Shown: piece after piece, positions 1 to 7,942 of the stretch
Numbering within the stretch: the stretch's first letter is position 1
How the letters are laid out: every line of letters starts with the position of its first letter
Assembly (NCBI GenBank): GCA_019415705.1
Contig: DXYS01000082.1
Coordinates: 12,492 to 30,826 of the forward strand
DNA: 18,335 nucleotides
Source: Bacteroidales bacterium
Lineage (GTDB): Bacteria; Bacteroidota; Bacteroidia; Bacteroidales; Muribaculaceae
Direction of reading: 5' to 3'
Notes under the pieces: model-generated
Seen by the model: the letters and a program-made list of their open reading frames with translations, nothing else
The model's database searches: none
What the model was told of the DNA's origin: nothing
Program-made: the position numbers and the translations under genes

Positions 1-443
1 CGGTCGCCGCGCGAACACGATGGCATGAATGAACGTATGTCTCTGACGTCGCCGACGAGGCTTACCGGCATGTGGTCGGCCGACCAGCGGTCGATGAAGT
101 CGCAAATCTCAAGTTTACGGTCTATGCCGGCCACAATCTCCACTCCGGGCAGCGCCGCCACCTCGTCAGAGCGCAGTTGCGCGTAACAGCCGGTTACCAC
201 GATGGCGGCCGACGGGTATTTCTTATGCAGTGAACGTATCGTCTGGCGGCACTTCTTATCGGCGAGGTCGGTCACCGAACACGAGTTGATTACAATAAAA
301 TCGGGCGTTTCTCCGGCCGATACACGTCTGACTCCGTGCTCTCCGAGCATACGGGCCACAGTCGACGTCTCGGCGAAATTAAGCTTACAGCCGAATGTAT
401 GGAAGAGAGCCGTGCGGTTGTCAAATGTCGATTTATCAATCAT
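1..443 (-). CDS. mtaB: tRNA methylthiotransferase MtaB, N-terminal part (cut by window edge)
   Basis: MtaB is a radical-SAM enzyme that adds a methylthio group to N6-threonylcarbamoyladenosine at position 37 of tRNAs reading ANN codons. The 147 codons present cover the N-terminal UPF0004 domain. The three auxiliary-cluster cysteines are visible: Cys19 in FHTFGCKLN, Cys55 in VINSCSVTD and Cys86 in VVTGCYAQL. The opening TFGCKLNFAE is typical of MtaB; MiaB and RimO differ there. The radical-SAM and TRAM domains lie beyond the left edge. The ATG at 443 is 9 bp downstream of the aminotransferase stop, so the gene is probably last or near last in the sugar operon and has no promoter of its own that I can see. 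Family assignment is firm; MtaB versus another methylthiotransferase is fairly sure. Confidence 0.88.
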   Translation of the reverse strand, partial: MIDKSTFDNRTALFHTFGCKLNFAETSTVARMLGEHGVRRVSAGETPDFIVINSCSVTDLADKKCRQTIRSLHKKYPSAAIVVTGCYAQLRSDEVAALPGVEIVAGIDRKLEICDFIDRWSADHMPVSLVGDVRDIRSFMPSCSRGD

Positions 444-452
444 ATCAGCGGC

Positions 453-1583
453 TTAACCTTTATAATTATTGATTATACGCGCTATCTCCGCGGCATCGGC
501 CACAGACGTGCACGTGCTGACAGGCAGACTGACACACTCGGCGGCAATGCCGCGCGACACAGGCACATCAGCCTGATAATCTGCGCTGTAGCATGGCTGG
601 TCAGGCACAGCCACGGGATAGTGTACCATCGTCTCCACTCCGTTGTCTGCCAAATATCGACGGAAACGCTCGCGGTCTGCAGTGCGCACCACATACTGAT
701 GCCAGACTGACGAGAAGTCTTCGGCATAAAGCGGTTTGGTTATCAGCGGGTTGCCTATCTCGCGCTCATAGACGGCGGCTATGGCCCGGCGGTGAAGGTT
801 TTCACTGTCGACATGCGGCAGTTTTACCGTCAGCACGGCCGCCTGCATCGGGTCCATGCGGCAGTTGAGACCGCGGTAGACATTATGATATGTACGTGTC
901 GCGCCATAGTTTGCAAGCGCTCTTATGGTCTCTGCAAGCCGGGAGTCAGAGGTGGTGACGGCTCCGGCGTCGCCCAACGCACCGATATTTTTTGTCGGAT
1001 AGAAACTGAATGCCGCCGCATCACCCAATGCGCCGGTTACAGTCGAGCCGGTCGGTCCTGCGATTTCAGCGCGGGCGCCGATGGCCTGCGCGTTATCCTC
1101 GACTATCTTCAGATTATGTCGGCGGGCAAAGTCAGCGAGCGCCTTATCGTAGCAGACGCGCCCGTAAAGATGCACCGTCATCACGGCGCGCAGCCGAGGC
1201 GAGGCGTAACGTTCCAGATTGGCTGTGTCGAGATTCATTGTCTGCGGGTCGGCGTCGGCAAATACCGGCACCAATCCGTTATCGGTAATGGCCAATACCG
1301 ATGCAATATAGGTGTCAGCCGGCACGAGCACCTCGTCACCGGGTTGCATAACGCCGTTTTCGATATAGGCTCTGAAAATCAGGCGCAAGGCGTCAAGGCC
1401 GTTGCTCGTGCCTATGGCATATGGCACGCCGCAGAGCGCCGAAAGCTGTCGCTCAAACTCGTCAACCTCCGGGCCGCCTATGTAGCGTCCGCTCTCGGCC
1501 ACACGACATATGGCCTCGCGGATACGCGACATATACGGACGGTTGACCGTGTCAAGATTTAGAAATGTATAGCGTGCAGTCAT
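453..1583 (-). CDS. fdtB: DegT/DnrJ/EryC1/StrS sugar aminotransferase, FdtB/QdtB type
   Basis: PLP-dependent fold-type I aminotransferase of 376 residues, the usual family length. The PLP-binding lysine is K198 in SFYPTKNIGALGDAGA, and D163 in VEDNAQAIGA is the expected pyridine-nitrogen contact. GTSNGLDAL near residue 58 is the phosphate-binding region. The family aminates keto-sugar nucleotides. Because the gene directly follows FdtA/QdtA-like 3,4-ketoisomerase cupins, the likely reaction is transamination of dTDP-3-keto-6-deoxyhexose to the 3-amino-3,6-dideoxy sugar (Fuc3N or Qui3N), used in surface glycans. The start codon overlaps the preceding cupin stop by 4 bp (ATGA), showing translational coupling. 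No acetyltransferase (FdtC/QdtC) and no rmlA/rmlB are in the window, so the final sugar cannot be decided. Family is certain; the symbol is inferred from context. Confidence 0.85.
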   Translation of the reverse strand: MTARYTFLNLDTVNRPYMSRIREAICRVAESGRYIGGPEVDEFERQLSALCGVPYAIGTSNGLDALRLIFRAYIENGVMQPGDEVLVPADTYIASVLAITDNGLVPVFADADPQTMNLDTANLERYASPRLRAVMTVHLYGRVCYDKALADFARRHNLKIVEDNAQAIGARAEIAGPTGSTVTGALGDAAAFSFYPTKNIGALGDAGAVTTSDSRLAETIRALANYGATRTYHNVYRGLNCRMDPMQAAVLTVKLPHVDSENLHRRAIAAVYEREIGNPLITKPLYAEDFSSVWHQYVVRTADRERFRRYLADNGVETMVHYPVAVPDQPCYSADYQADVPVSRGIAAECVSLPVSTCTSVADAAEIARIINNYKG

Positions 1584-2026
1584 CGTTTCACAGAGGTAAG
1601 ACGTTTAAACTCCTCGTAATCACGTATATAGTCAGTCTCATCATATTTCTCCGACGTAAGCACAAGGCAAACCGTTCCCGACGAAAAATTGTCGAGCGTA
1701 CGCCATATGCCGCGGTCAAGATAGAACGGACGGTCCGGACGGTTGATGGTCACACGGCGTGTGCGGCAACCGTCATCTATGACAATATCAAACGCACCTG
1801 AAAGGGCTATGAGCAGCGATTTGTTGGCTATATGCGCGTGGCCGCCGCGTTCAGTGCCGACAGGCAGGTCATATAGATAATATATACGCTTTATTTCAAA
1901 AGGCGCCACAGCCGTGTTCTCGGCCACACATATGCGGCCGTTCTCGCTCGGCAGACTCTCAAGCTCGATAAAACGGCAGTTGTCGACCGACGAGCGCTCG
2001 AATATTCCGTCAGATATACTGTCCAT
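1580..2026 (-). CDS. fdtA: dTDP-4-oxo-6-deoxyglucose 3,4-ketoisomerase (FdtA/QdtA cupin), active-looking copy
   Basis: Small cupin of 148 residues in the FdtA/QdtA/WxcM-C family, which moves the keto group of dTDP-4-keto-6-deoxyglucose from C4 to C3. Seen in the sequence: the family signature IKRIYYLYDLP (about 45-55), then ERGGHAHIANK with the two active-site histidines H63 and H65 and Arg60, and the C-terminal SEKYDETDYIRDYEEF block typical of these proteins. All expected catalytic positions are present. It starts 17 bp inside the 3' end of the upstream paralog and ends with a 4-bp overlap on the aminotransferase, so the three genes form one translationally coupled unit. Cytosolic; the cupins of this family act as dimers. 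Whether the product is the galacto (Fuc3N) or gluco (Qui3N) epimer is not visible. Confidence 0.85.
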   Translation of the reverse strand: MDSISDGIFERSSVDNCRFIELESLPSENGRICVAENTAVAPFEIKRIYYLYDLPVGTERGGHAHIANKSLLIALSGAFDIVIDDGCRTRRVTINRPDRPFYLDRGIWRTLDNFSSGTVCLVLTSEKYDETDYIRDYEEFKRLTSVKR

Positions 2027-2435
2027 GGCACACTTCTAAGAATTGGTGGTAATCACGTATGTAGTCGTTCTCGTCAAAGAGTTTTGACGCAAGCGTCACG
2101 CAGGTCGACGCCGTGGCCACATTGCAGATGCGCCGCCATGTCATCGGCGGCAAATAGAGTCCGGTGTTTGAACGGTTGAGGGTGAAAGTCTGCTGAACGC
2201 CGTCGCCGCAGTCGACTATTATATCAGCGCTCCCGGAGGTTACAATCAACACCTCGGCGCAGGTCATCAGCGCGCGTCCGTCGCGCTCTCCGCCGCCGGG
2301 AATATCGAAAGTCCAGTAGACACGCTCAATTTCAAAAGGCAGATTCATGCCCCCCTCGGCAAATGACAGATTGCCGCGCGGGTCTGTTATTTTGGGGTAT
2401 GTTATCAGTCTGACCTGATTAGGAGAATCATCCAT
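2010..2435 (-). CDS. FdtA/QdtA-like cupin paralog lacking the catalytic histidines
   Basis: A 141-residue cupin clearly paralogous to its downstream neighbour: FEIERVYWTFDIP matches FEIKRIYYLYDLP, and SKLFDENDYIRDYHQF matches SEKYDETDYIRDYEEF. The active-site block differs. Where the neighbour reads ERGGHAHI, this protein reads ERDGRALM, so the two catalytic histidines are replaced by Arg54 and Leu56. The fold appears intact, with no stop or frameshift, so it is a divergent gene under constraint and not an obvious pseudogene. It may bind a sugar nucleotide without isomerising it, or pair with the active copy as a structural subunit; both are inference. I chose the ATG at 2435 because the cupin homology begins right after it; upstream reading-frame extension shows no family similarity. 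It is the first gene of the operon. Confidence 0.75.
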   Translation of the reverse strand: MDDSPNQVRLITYPKITDPRGNLSFAEGGMNLPFEIERVYWTFDIPGGGERDGRALMTCAEVLIVTSGSADIIVDCGDGVQQTFTLNRSNTGLYLPPMTWRRICNVATASTCVTLASKLFDENDYIRDYHQFLEVCHGQYI

Positions 2436-2450
2436 TTTATTTGCTATTAT

Positions 2451-2494
2451 GACGGGCGGAGGTGAAACGATACAAGCACACAAACCGCCCCGTC
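2451..2494. repeat. imperfect inverted repeat in divergent intergenic region
   Basis: GACGGGCGG at 2451-2459 is complementary to CCGCCCCGTC at 2485-2494 with one bulged base, around a 25-nt loop. It sits just upstream of the minus-strand cupin start (2435) in the 172-bp gap between the divergent sugar and esterase genes. It could form a leader hairpin in the minus transcript or be an operator. No clear -33/-7 pair for the minus-strand operon was found here. Confidence 0.4.
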
Positions 2495-2543
2495 TGGCGA
2501 AGTTACGAATTTTTCCGCAAAGACTGTGTCTCTGCGATAAAGA

Positions 2544-2575
2544 TTTGGATATCTCCCGTCTTATCGCTAATTTCG
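2544..2575 (+). promoter_or_regulatory. Bacteroidetes-type promoter for the esterase pair
   Basis: A -33 element TTTG (2544-2547) is followed after exactly 20 nt by TAATTTCG (2568-2575), one mismatch from the -7 consensus TAnnTTTG. Transcription would start near 2581, giving a leader of about 27 nt before the ATG at 2608. Confidence 0.5.
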
Positions 2576-2607
2576 CCTTAATTAACAATAAAACCTTAAT
2601 AAGCCTT

Positions 2608-3441
2608 ATGTTAAGAACTTTTATAGCGTGCGCGGCCATTATTGTCTCGCTGACAGCCGTCGCAGCCAAGGGCGAACGCATCACACTTTGGCCCGACGGC
2701 GCCCCCAACAGCAATCACCATGAACTCTCAGCCGAAGAGATGAGAGGACGCAACGCACTCAATGACCCGGCCATGACCCTCTATCTCGCCGCAGAGCCGG
2801 CCGGCAAGACCGTCATAGTCTGTCCCGGAGGCGGCTACGGGCATCTCGCCGTAGGACATGAGGGCCACGACATGGCCGACTGGTTCAACCGTCAAGGCGT
2901 CAACCTCGCCGTACTGCAGTATCGTCTGCCCTTCGAATGTGATGATGTGCCGCTGAGCGACGTGCAGCAAGCCTTCCGCATACTCCGTGACCGTCTGCCG
3001 GGCGAGAAAATCGGCGTCATGGGCTTTTCGGCCGGCGGACATCTCGCCTCGACCGCTGCCACTCATTACACCGACAGTCTGACACGTCCCGACTTCCAGA
3101 TACTTATCTATCCTGTCATCACGATGGACGGGCCATATGTCAACGACGGAACAAAAATAAACCTTATCGGACGCAACCCTTCGCCCGAAAAGATAGACCT
3201 ATACAGTAACGAGCGCCATGTCACTGCCAACACCCCGCAGGCTTTCCTCGCCCACTGTGCTGACGACAAGGCCGTTAGAGTCAACGACTCGCTCGACTAT
3301 GCGGCGCAACTCGCAGCTGCCGGAGTCGATGTCACGCTTTTAGTATATCCGCGCGGAGGCCATGGATGGGGTTTCCGCGACAGCTTCAAATACAAACCGA
3401 TGTGGACAGCCGAACTTGAAAACTGGCTCCGCAATATCTGA
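2608..3441 (+). CDS. secreted alpha/beta hydrolase, acetyl-xylan esterase/BD-FAE-like
   Basis: Predicted exported carboxylesterase of 277 residues. The start at 2608 is chosen because it yields a Sec signal peptide (hydrophobic stretch about 4-20, ending SLTAVAAKG) and follows a promoter; the longer upstream reading frame has no signal. The fold motifs are in order: oxyanion-loop VCPGGGYGHLA (71-81), nucleophile Ser141 in GFSAGG, acid Asp219/Asp220 in HCADDKAV, and His252 in RGGHGWG. The combination resembles the acetyl-esterase and feruloyl-esterase-like hydrolases that Bacteroidales use on plant xylan, which remove acetyl or feruloyl groups. It is followed after 20 bp by a second secreted esterase, so the two probably act together on acylated glycans. 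No SusC/D or glycoside hydrolase is nearby in the window. Fold and triad are confident; substrate is inference. Confidence 0.85.
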   Translation: MLRTFIACAAIIVSLTAVAAKGERITLWPDGAPNSNHHELSAEEMRGRNALNDPAMTLYLAAEPAGKTVIVCPGGGYGHLAVGHEGHDMADWFNRQGVNLAVLQYRLPFECDDVPLSDVQQAFRILRDRLPGEKIGVMGFSAGGHLASTAATHYTDSLTRPDFQILIYPVITMDGPYVNDGTKINLIGRNPSPEKIDLYSNERHVTANTPQAFLAHCADDKAVRVNDSLDYAAQLAAAGVDVTLLVYPRGGHGWGFRDSFKYKPMWTAELENWLRNI

Positions 3442-3461
3442 ATTTCAAAACTTAATTTAAG

Positions 3462-4151
3462 ATGAGAACAATAATCAAAGCCGCCGCCATAGCCATCGCG
3501 GCCGGCATATTCTCCACATCAGCCTGTGCTCAGGCGTCAAAAGGAGACTGGGCTAATTTCAAACGCTACGAAACCGAAAACGCATCCGTAAAGGAAGCGC
3601 CGGTCGCCGTATTTATGGGCAATTCCATAACAGACCACTGGCGCGGCATGCATCCTGAGTTTTTCACCTCCAATAATTTCATCGGGCGCGGCATCTCCGG
3701 GCAGGTCTCGTCACAGATGCTCTGCCGCTTCCGTCCCGACGTCTTGGACCTATGCCCAAAAGTGGTGGTCATACTTGCCGGCACAAATGATTTGGCCTGT
3801 AACAACGGCGTCATAAAGGAGTGTAACATCGTCGGCAACATCGCCTCTATGGTAGACCTCGCGAGAGCTCACGGCATCGTGCCTATAGTCTGCTCAGTGC
3901 CCCCGGCCGACCGGTTTCCGTGGCGTATGGAGGTCACCGACGTCACAGCCAAAATCAAATCGCTCAATAAGGCTCTCAAAGCCTATGCCGACGCAAACAA
4001 GGTGATTTATGTCGACTACTGGCCCGTCTTGGCCACGGCCGAAGGCGCCATCGACCCGTCGCTGAGCGATGACGCCCTCCACCCCAACACCAAAGGTTAT
4101 GACGCTATGGAACCCGTCATCCTCGAGGCCATCAAGCAGGCTCTCAGGTAG
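3462..4151 (+). CDS. secreted SGNH/GDSL hydrolase (acyl/acetyl esterase)
   Basis: A 229-residue SGNH hydrolase with a Sec signal peptide (residues 1 to about 24, ending SACAQA). All family blocks are visible: block I FMGNSITDHW with nucleophile Ser55 (GNS in place of the commoner GDS), block II GRGISGQ (glycine of the oxyanion hole), block III LAGTNDLACN with Asn109, and block V DDALHPNTKGY with Asp204 and His207. The close resemblance to PAF-acetylhydrolase-like bacterial esterases suggests removal of acetyl groups from carbohydrates in the periplasm or outside the cell. It lies 20 bp after the alpha/beta hydrolase and is likely co-transcribed. It converges on the phosphate permease gene and the two coding ends overlap by 8 bp, leaving no room for a separate terminator. 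Confidence 0.88.
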   Translation: MRTIIKAAAIAIAAGIFSTSACAQASKGDWANFKRYETENASVKEAPVAVFMGNSITDHWRGMHPEFFTSNNFIGRGISGQVSSQMLCRFRPDVLDLCPKVVVILAGTNDLACNNGVIKECNIVGNIASMVDLARAHGIVPIVCSVPPADRFPWRMEVTDVTAKIKSLNKALKAYADANKVIYVDYWPVLATAEGAIDPSLSDDALHPNTKGYDAMEPVILEAIKQALR

Positions 4152-6414
4152 TCAGACGCGGGCGTCCCGAAAAATTATTGTCACACATCTTGGCATACGC
4201 TCTCAGATACTTTCTGAGCGATGACACCATCTCCTGTGTCTCCTGCAGCAGATTGAGATAGACATACAATACGCCCATTGTCGCATTGTCACTTTCATGC
4301 AGGCTGCGGTAGAGTTTGTGAGTCGTGTCCGATATGCTGTCCTTCGCTTCGTCACAGTGGCGGCGTATGGTCTTGACGGTCTCGATCGCTCCCGAATCCA
4401 CAAGGTCGATTGTGTCATTATAAAGTACGGCAATCATCGTGCGCATCTCCTCATATCCTGCGTAATACTGTTTTGGCAGCGGACGGAAATTGTTTTCAAT
4501 GTGCTCCTTACATATCTCATTGATACGCCGTAAGTTATAAAGTATCGACATGCAGCAGTTATTACTTAAATGAAACCACGCACTTTTTTCGAAAACAGTC
4601 TCACGGTTGACCTGACGAAGACACAGAGTCTCCTTACGGCGCGCATTCTTAAGCAGTTTCTTGCGGGCGACAAGCGATGACTCCGCACGCGACAGTGTGC
4701 GAAGGTCATCTTTGGCAAAAGCCTCGGCCACAGCGCTGTAGCAGTCGCCGGCATAACGCAGAAACTCCTTTTGCTGTTCACCGATATAGATATGCAGCAG
4801 GGGCCATGTGGCACTTTTGTCTTCGGACGAGAGAATACTGTTGTAGAGCGCGTCGCCTTGCTCGTCATGTTTGTCGGCACGGAAACGACGGTTGCTGCGT
4901 ATGAGCAGATAAATAGTCAGCGCGCCTAAAAGGAAGATGACTATATGGCCGCCGAGATGCATCGCCAGCACTATCAGTCCGGCTCCGATAAAGGCCACAC
5001 CGGCCGTAAGAAACCATCCTCCGATAACCGAGATGACACCCGTGATGCGGAAGACGGCGCTCTCGCGACTCCACGCACGGTCAGCGAGCGATGTGCCCAT
5101 TGCTACCATAAAAGTCACAAATGTCGTAGACAGCGGCAGTTTGAGCGATGTGCCGAAGGCTATGAGCGCACCGGCCAGCACAAGGTTGACCGAGCCTCGT
5201 ATAAGGTCAAACGACGCGCCCTGCTCCATGATGGTCTCGTCGACATTAAAGCGGCGGTTGAACCACCGGCGCACCCGCGGGGGCGTCACACGGCGCACCC
5301 ACGAAATCACCGACAGAGTCCATCTCACCAAACGGCGCGCAATGGCTGACGAGCCGAACATTTCGTCGCCGGCCGACTGCGAGCCTAAGCCGATTTCGGT
5401 CTTGGTCACATTGCGTGCTTTCTTTGACGTGGCAAGCGACACGACCATTATCAGTCCGGCGCCTATGAGAAAATACAGGGGAGTGTTGGCCGGCCCGTTG
5501 AGCGAATCCATCATATATCCTCTGAAATCGCCTCCGCCATTGGCCACATAATCCTGATATGACGACAGACCGGACAACGGCACTCCGATAAAATTGACGA
5601 GGTCGTTGCCGGCAAAAGCCATCGCGAGGGCGAATGTACCGGACAACACAACGACTTTGAACACATTGACCCCGATAATATGCAGCAGCTGCATGAGTAC
5701 GGTAGACACCACAAAACACGTGCCTATGATTATCGCCGTATGCGTGTTTATCCACGACTTGACGTCAGCTGTCATGAATGACATGTCCTTAAGCCCCTTC
5801 AGCAACAGGAAGTAGACAATGGCCGTCAGACAGACACCACCGAATACACCTATGCGCCAACGCAAACGACTTTTATAATTGAACGTAAAAATCAGGCGCG
5901 CTATAAACTGCACAACCGTGCCGAACACAAAGGCAATAGCGACCGACAGAAAGATGCCTATGATGACTGACAGCGCTTTCTCGGTATTGAGCAAATCATT
6001 GAATCCCAAATCCGTGCCTCCGGCCATTTTGATAAGTGACACGACGAATGTGGCACCCAAAAGCTCGAAAACCATCGAGACGGTTGTCGACGTCGGCATG
6101 CCGAGCGTATTGAATATGTCGAGCAGAATGATGTCGGTGACCATGACAGCCATGAAGATACATATCAGGTCATAAAATGAGAAATGCTCGGGACGGAAGA
6201 TTCCGTGCCGAGCTATATCCATCATGCCATTGCTCATAGCCGCCCCAAGAAACACGCCTATCGACGCGACAATAAGCACTCGTTTAAATGAGGCGGCTTT
6301 AGTGCCGAGTGCCGAGTTGAGAAAATTGACCGCGTCATTGCTCACTCCGACCGAAAGGTCAAACACCGCGAGGGTGAAGAGAAAGATGATTACACACAGA
6401 AAAAGTATTTCCAT
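4144..6414 (-). CDS. PiT-family inorganic phosphate permease with C-terminal PhoU-like domain
   Basis: A 756-residue inner-membrane protein. The N-terminal two thirds is a PiT (PF01384) permease taking up phosphate with a cation. The signature GVSNDAVNFLNSALGT (23-38) is repeated as FAGNDLVNFIGVPLSG (267-282), and the GMPTSTTVSM motif (about 105-114) recurs as KLPLSTTFVTF (425-435), reflecting the internal duplication. About ten or more hydrophobic helices are visible, with a basic loop at 355-390. From about 535 to 745 the protein is soluble, helical and charged, and resembles PhoU domains (for example the helix LLQETQEMVSSLRKYLRAY). Bacteroidetes PiT proteins commonly carry such a tail, which could couple transport to phosphate signalling. 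It lies 79 bp downstream of a two-component kinase gene with a Pho-box-like repeat in between. The counter-ion and specificity are not shown by the sequence. Confidence 0.9.
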   Translation of the reverse strand: MEILFLCVIIFLFTLAVFDLSVGVSNDAVNFLNSALGTKAASFKRVLIVASIGVFLGAAMSNGMMDIARHGIFRPEHFSFYDLICIFMAVMVTDIILLDIFNTLGMPTSTTVSMVFELLGATFVVSLIKMAGGTDLGFNDLLNTEKALSVIIGIFLSVAIAFVFGTVVQFIARLIFTFNYKSRLRWRIGVFGGVCLTAIVYFLLLKGLKDMSFMTADVKSWINTHTAIIIGTCFVVSTVLMQLLHIIGVNVFKVVVLSGTFALAMAFAGNDLVNFIGVPLSGLSSYQDYVANGGGDFRGYMMDSLNGPANTPLYFLIGAGLIMVVSLATSKKARNVTKTEIGLGSQSAGDEMFGSSAIARRLVRWTLSVISWVRRVTPPRVRRWFNRRFNVDETIMEQGASFDLIRGSVNLVLAGALIAFGTSLKLPLSTTFVTFMVAMGTSLADRAWSRESAVFRITGVISVIGGWFLTAGVAFIGAGLIVLAMHLGGHIVIFLLGALTIYLLIRSNRRFRADKHDEQGDALYNSILSSEDKSATWPLLHIYIGEQQKEFLRYAGDCYSAVAEAFAKDDLRTLSRAESSLVARKKLLKNARRKETLCLRQVNRETVFEKSAWFHLSNNCCMSILYNLRRINEICKEHIENNFRPLPKQYYAGYEEMRTMIAVLYNDTIDLVDSGAIETVKTIRRHCDEAKDSISDTTHKLYRSLHESDNATMGVLYVYLNLLQETQEMVSSLRKYLRAYAKMCDNNFSGRPRLTT

Positions 6415-6460
6415 AAACTAACCTATACTGTTTTTATAACACAAAGGTCAGCAGGAATTG

Positions 6461-6482
6461 TTTCATAAATATTGCATAATTA
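6461..6482. promoter_or_regulatory. Pho-box-like pair of 11-bp direct repeats upstream of PiT
   Basis: TTTCATAAATA (6461-6471) is followed directly by TTGCATAATTA (6472-6482). The two 11-bp units share the core TTnCATAA. The arrangement, a 7-bp half site plus a 4-bp AT-rich spacer in tandem, is that of the Pho box bound by PhoB dimers in Proteobacteria. It is read on the plus strand, opposite to the PiT gene, and centres about 57 bp upstream of its start codon. Function is inferred only. Confidence 0.35.
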
Positions 6483-6493
6483 TTAAGCAAATG

Positions 6494-7942
6494 TTATCTG
6501 CGGTCAGATTTGGGCAGAGTGAAATCAAAAACGAGACCGCCGTTACGGCGGCACATGACACTGATATGACCTCCGTGGAAAAGCACGGCGTTCTTTACTA
6601 TCGCAAGACCGAGCCCGGTGCCTCCGGCCTGACGCGAACGCCCCTTGTCGACACGATAAAAGCGTTCGAAAAGCCGCGGCAGATGCTCCTCGGCCACTCC
6701 CATGCCGTTATCGGCAACCGTAATGCCGATAAAGTCACCGCCGTCATCGACAGCTATCACCTCAACCTCGCTGCCGCCCGAATAACTGATGGCATTGGCG
6801 ATAAGATTGCGGAATATCGAGTCTATGAATGGTGCATTACCATCTATTTCTATATCCTCATCTACGCTGACATTAATCGAAATGCCTTTGTCGGCGGCAG
6901 CCGCTCTAAGTTCGTCACATACGGCTCCGACAGCCTCTTTGAGATTGAGCGGCTCGAGAGTTATGTTCGACGCGCCATCCTCGAGACGTGTGATCTGCGA
7001 GACATCGTCAAGCAGACGGCGCAGACGCTCACAGCTGTCTGCACAACGGCGTATAAAATCATCACGGCGCTCCGCGCTGAGCGACGGATGTGTTGTCAGT
7101 GTTTCGAGACAGACCTGCATAGCTGCCACCGGTGTCTTGAGCTCATGATTGATATTGTTGGTCAGACGGCGTTTCATATCGATTTTCTCCTGTTCCTCAC
7201 GCATCGCCGCCTTATGCTCGCGGTCTCGGTCGGCCATAGCCTGCTGCAGCCGCGCATATAGTCTTACAATATGATTTGAAATCTCCCCGAGTTCGTCGCG
7301 GGGGAAGGTATCCGTATCATAAATCCGCTCGCCACGCTCAGCCTTGCTCGCAAAACTGTTGAGACGGCTGATTAGCTGACCGACACGGCGTGTCGCAAAA
7401 TATCCGAGAATACACATGGCGACGGTTATGCCCACCATAAACCACAGAAAACCGATATCGGCCGCAAGCAGACGGTTGAGATTGACATCATAAGGCACAG
7501 CCGTGCGCACTATATAATCGCCGTTGCTCATCGCCGAGTAAAAATAATTGATACCCGTGCTCGCACTGTGACGGCGGATAGTGTAAGCCGTACCGTTTTT
7601 GACCGCATCGGCAATCTCGCGGCGGTCGAGATGATTGACATCAGGCAGGCGGTCAAGCGAGTTGTCAAATACGACGCGTCCGTCACTGTCGATGATACTG
7701 ACACGTAACTCGTCAAAACCCTCCGCTCCGAAAACACGCGGCACGGCCACTTCGCCCGTCGCTGTCAGGTCGCCAAGCAAAGATTCATTGATGTGCTGCA
7801 GCCTGAGGTTTATTTCCTCGGCCTTGAAATCTTTCTCGCGCAGATACTGGAATACGGCGAAACAGCTGACTAACACAACCGAGTAGACGACCAGCCCGGC
7901 AAAAAGCCGGCGATGATAACTGAGTTTAATCGATGAAGCCAT
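6494..7942 (-). CDS. two-component sensor histidine kinase, PhoR-like architecture
   Basis: Membrane histidine kinase of 482 residues. Order: TM1 (about 12-33), a periplasmic sensor region of about 125 residues with a PAS/Cache-like look (VSIIDSDGRVVFDN near 81-94), TM2 (about 162-182), HAMP (about 183-235), HisKA with phospho-acceptor His266 in NNINHELKTPVAAM, and HATPase_c with N-box Asn379/Asn383, G1 DNGMG (411-415), F-box LFERFYR (424-430) and G2 GGTGLGL (440-446). Every catalytic motif is present. I chose the ATG at 7942, which overlaps the 3' end of the response regulator gene by 17 bp and puts TM1 right after a short basic cytosolic start. A longer in-frame extension to 8038 would lie within the regulator gene and has no kinase-like sequence. 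The stimulus is unknown; the PiT neighbour suggests phosphate. Confidence 0.93.
   Translation of the reverse strand: MASSIKLSYHRRLFAGLVVYSVVLVSCFAVFQYLREKDFKAEEINLRLQHINESLLGDLTATGEVAVPRVFGAEGFDELRVSIIDSDGRVVFDNSLDRLPDVNHLDRREIADAVKNGTAYTIRRHSASTGINYFYSAMSNGDYIVRTAVPYDVNLNRLLAADIGFLWFMVGITVAMCILGYFATRRVGQLISRLNSFASKAERGERIYDTDTFPRDELGEISNHIVRLYARLQQAMADRDREHKAAMREEQEKIDMKRRLTNNINHELKTPVAAMQVCLETLTTHPSLSAERRDDFIRRCADSCERLRRLLDDVSQITRLEDGASNITLEPLNLKEAVGAVCDELRAAAADKGISINVSVDEDIEIDGNAPFIDSIFRNLIANAISYSGGSEVEVIAVDDGGDFIGITVADNGMGVAEEHLPRLFERFYRVDKGRSRQAGGTGLGLAIVKNAVLFHGGHISVMCRRNGGLVFDFTLPKSDRR

Noticed and set aside
792..1562. 256-residue open frame opposite the aminotransferase gene
   Set aside because: Antisense to a clearly conserved DegT-family gene; its translation shows no recognisable motif.
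2436..2714. Upstream extension of the first cupin gene
   Set aside because: It would overlap the divergent esterase start and promoter and adds no cupin-like sequence.
4153..4164. GACGCGGGCGTC palindrome at the convergent esterase/PiT ends
   Set aside because: Too short a stem with almost no loop, no T tract, and it lies inside the PiT coding sequence.
4937..5551. 204-residue open frame opposite the PiT gene
   Set aside because: Antisense to a multi-span permease with intact PiT signatures; low-complexity translation.
6458..7261. 267-residue open frame opposite the histidine kinase
   Set aside because: Covers the kinase catalytic domain on the other strand; no family resemblance.
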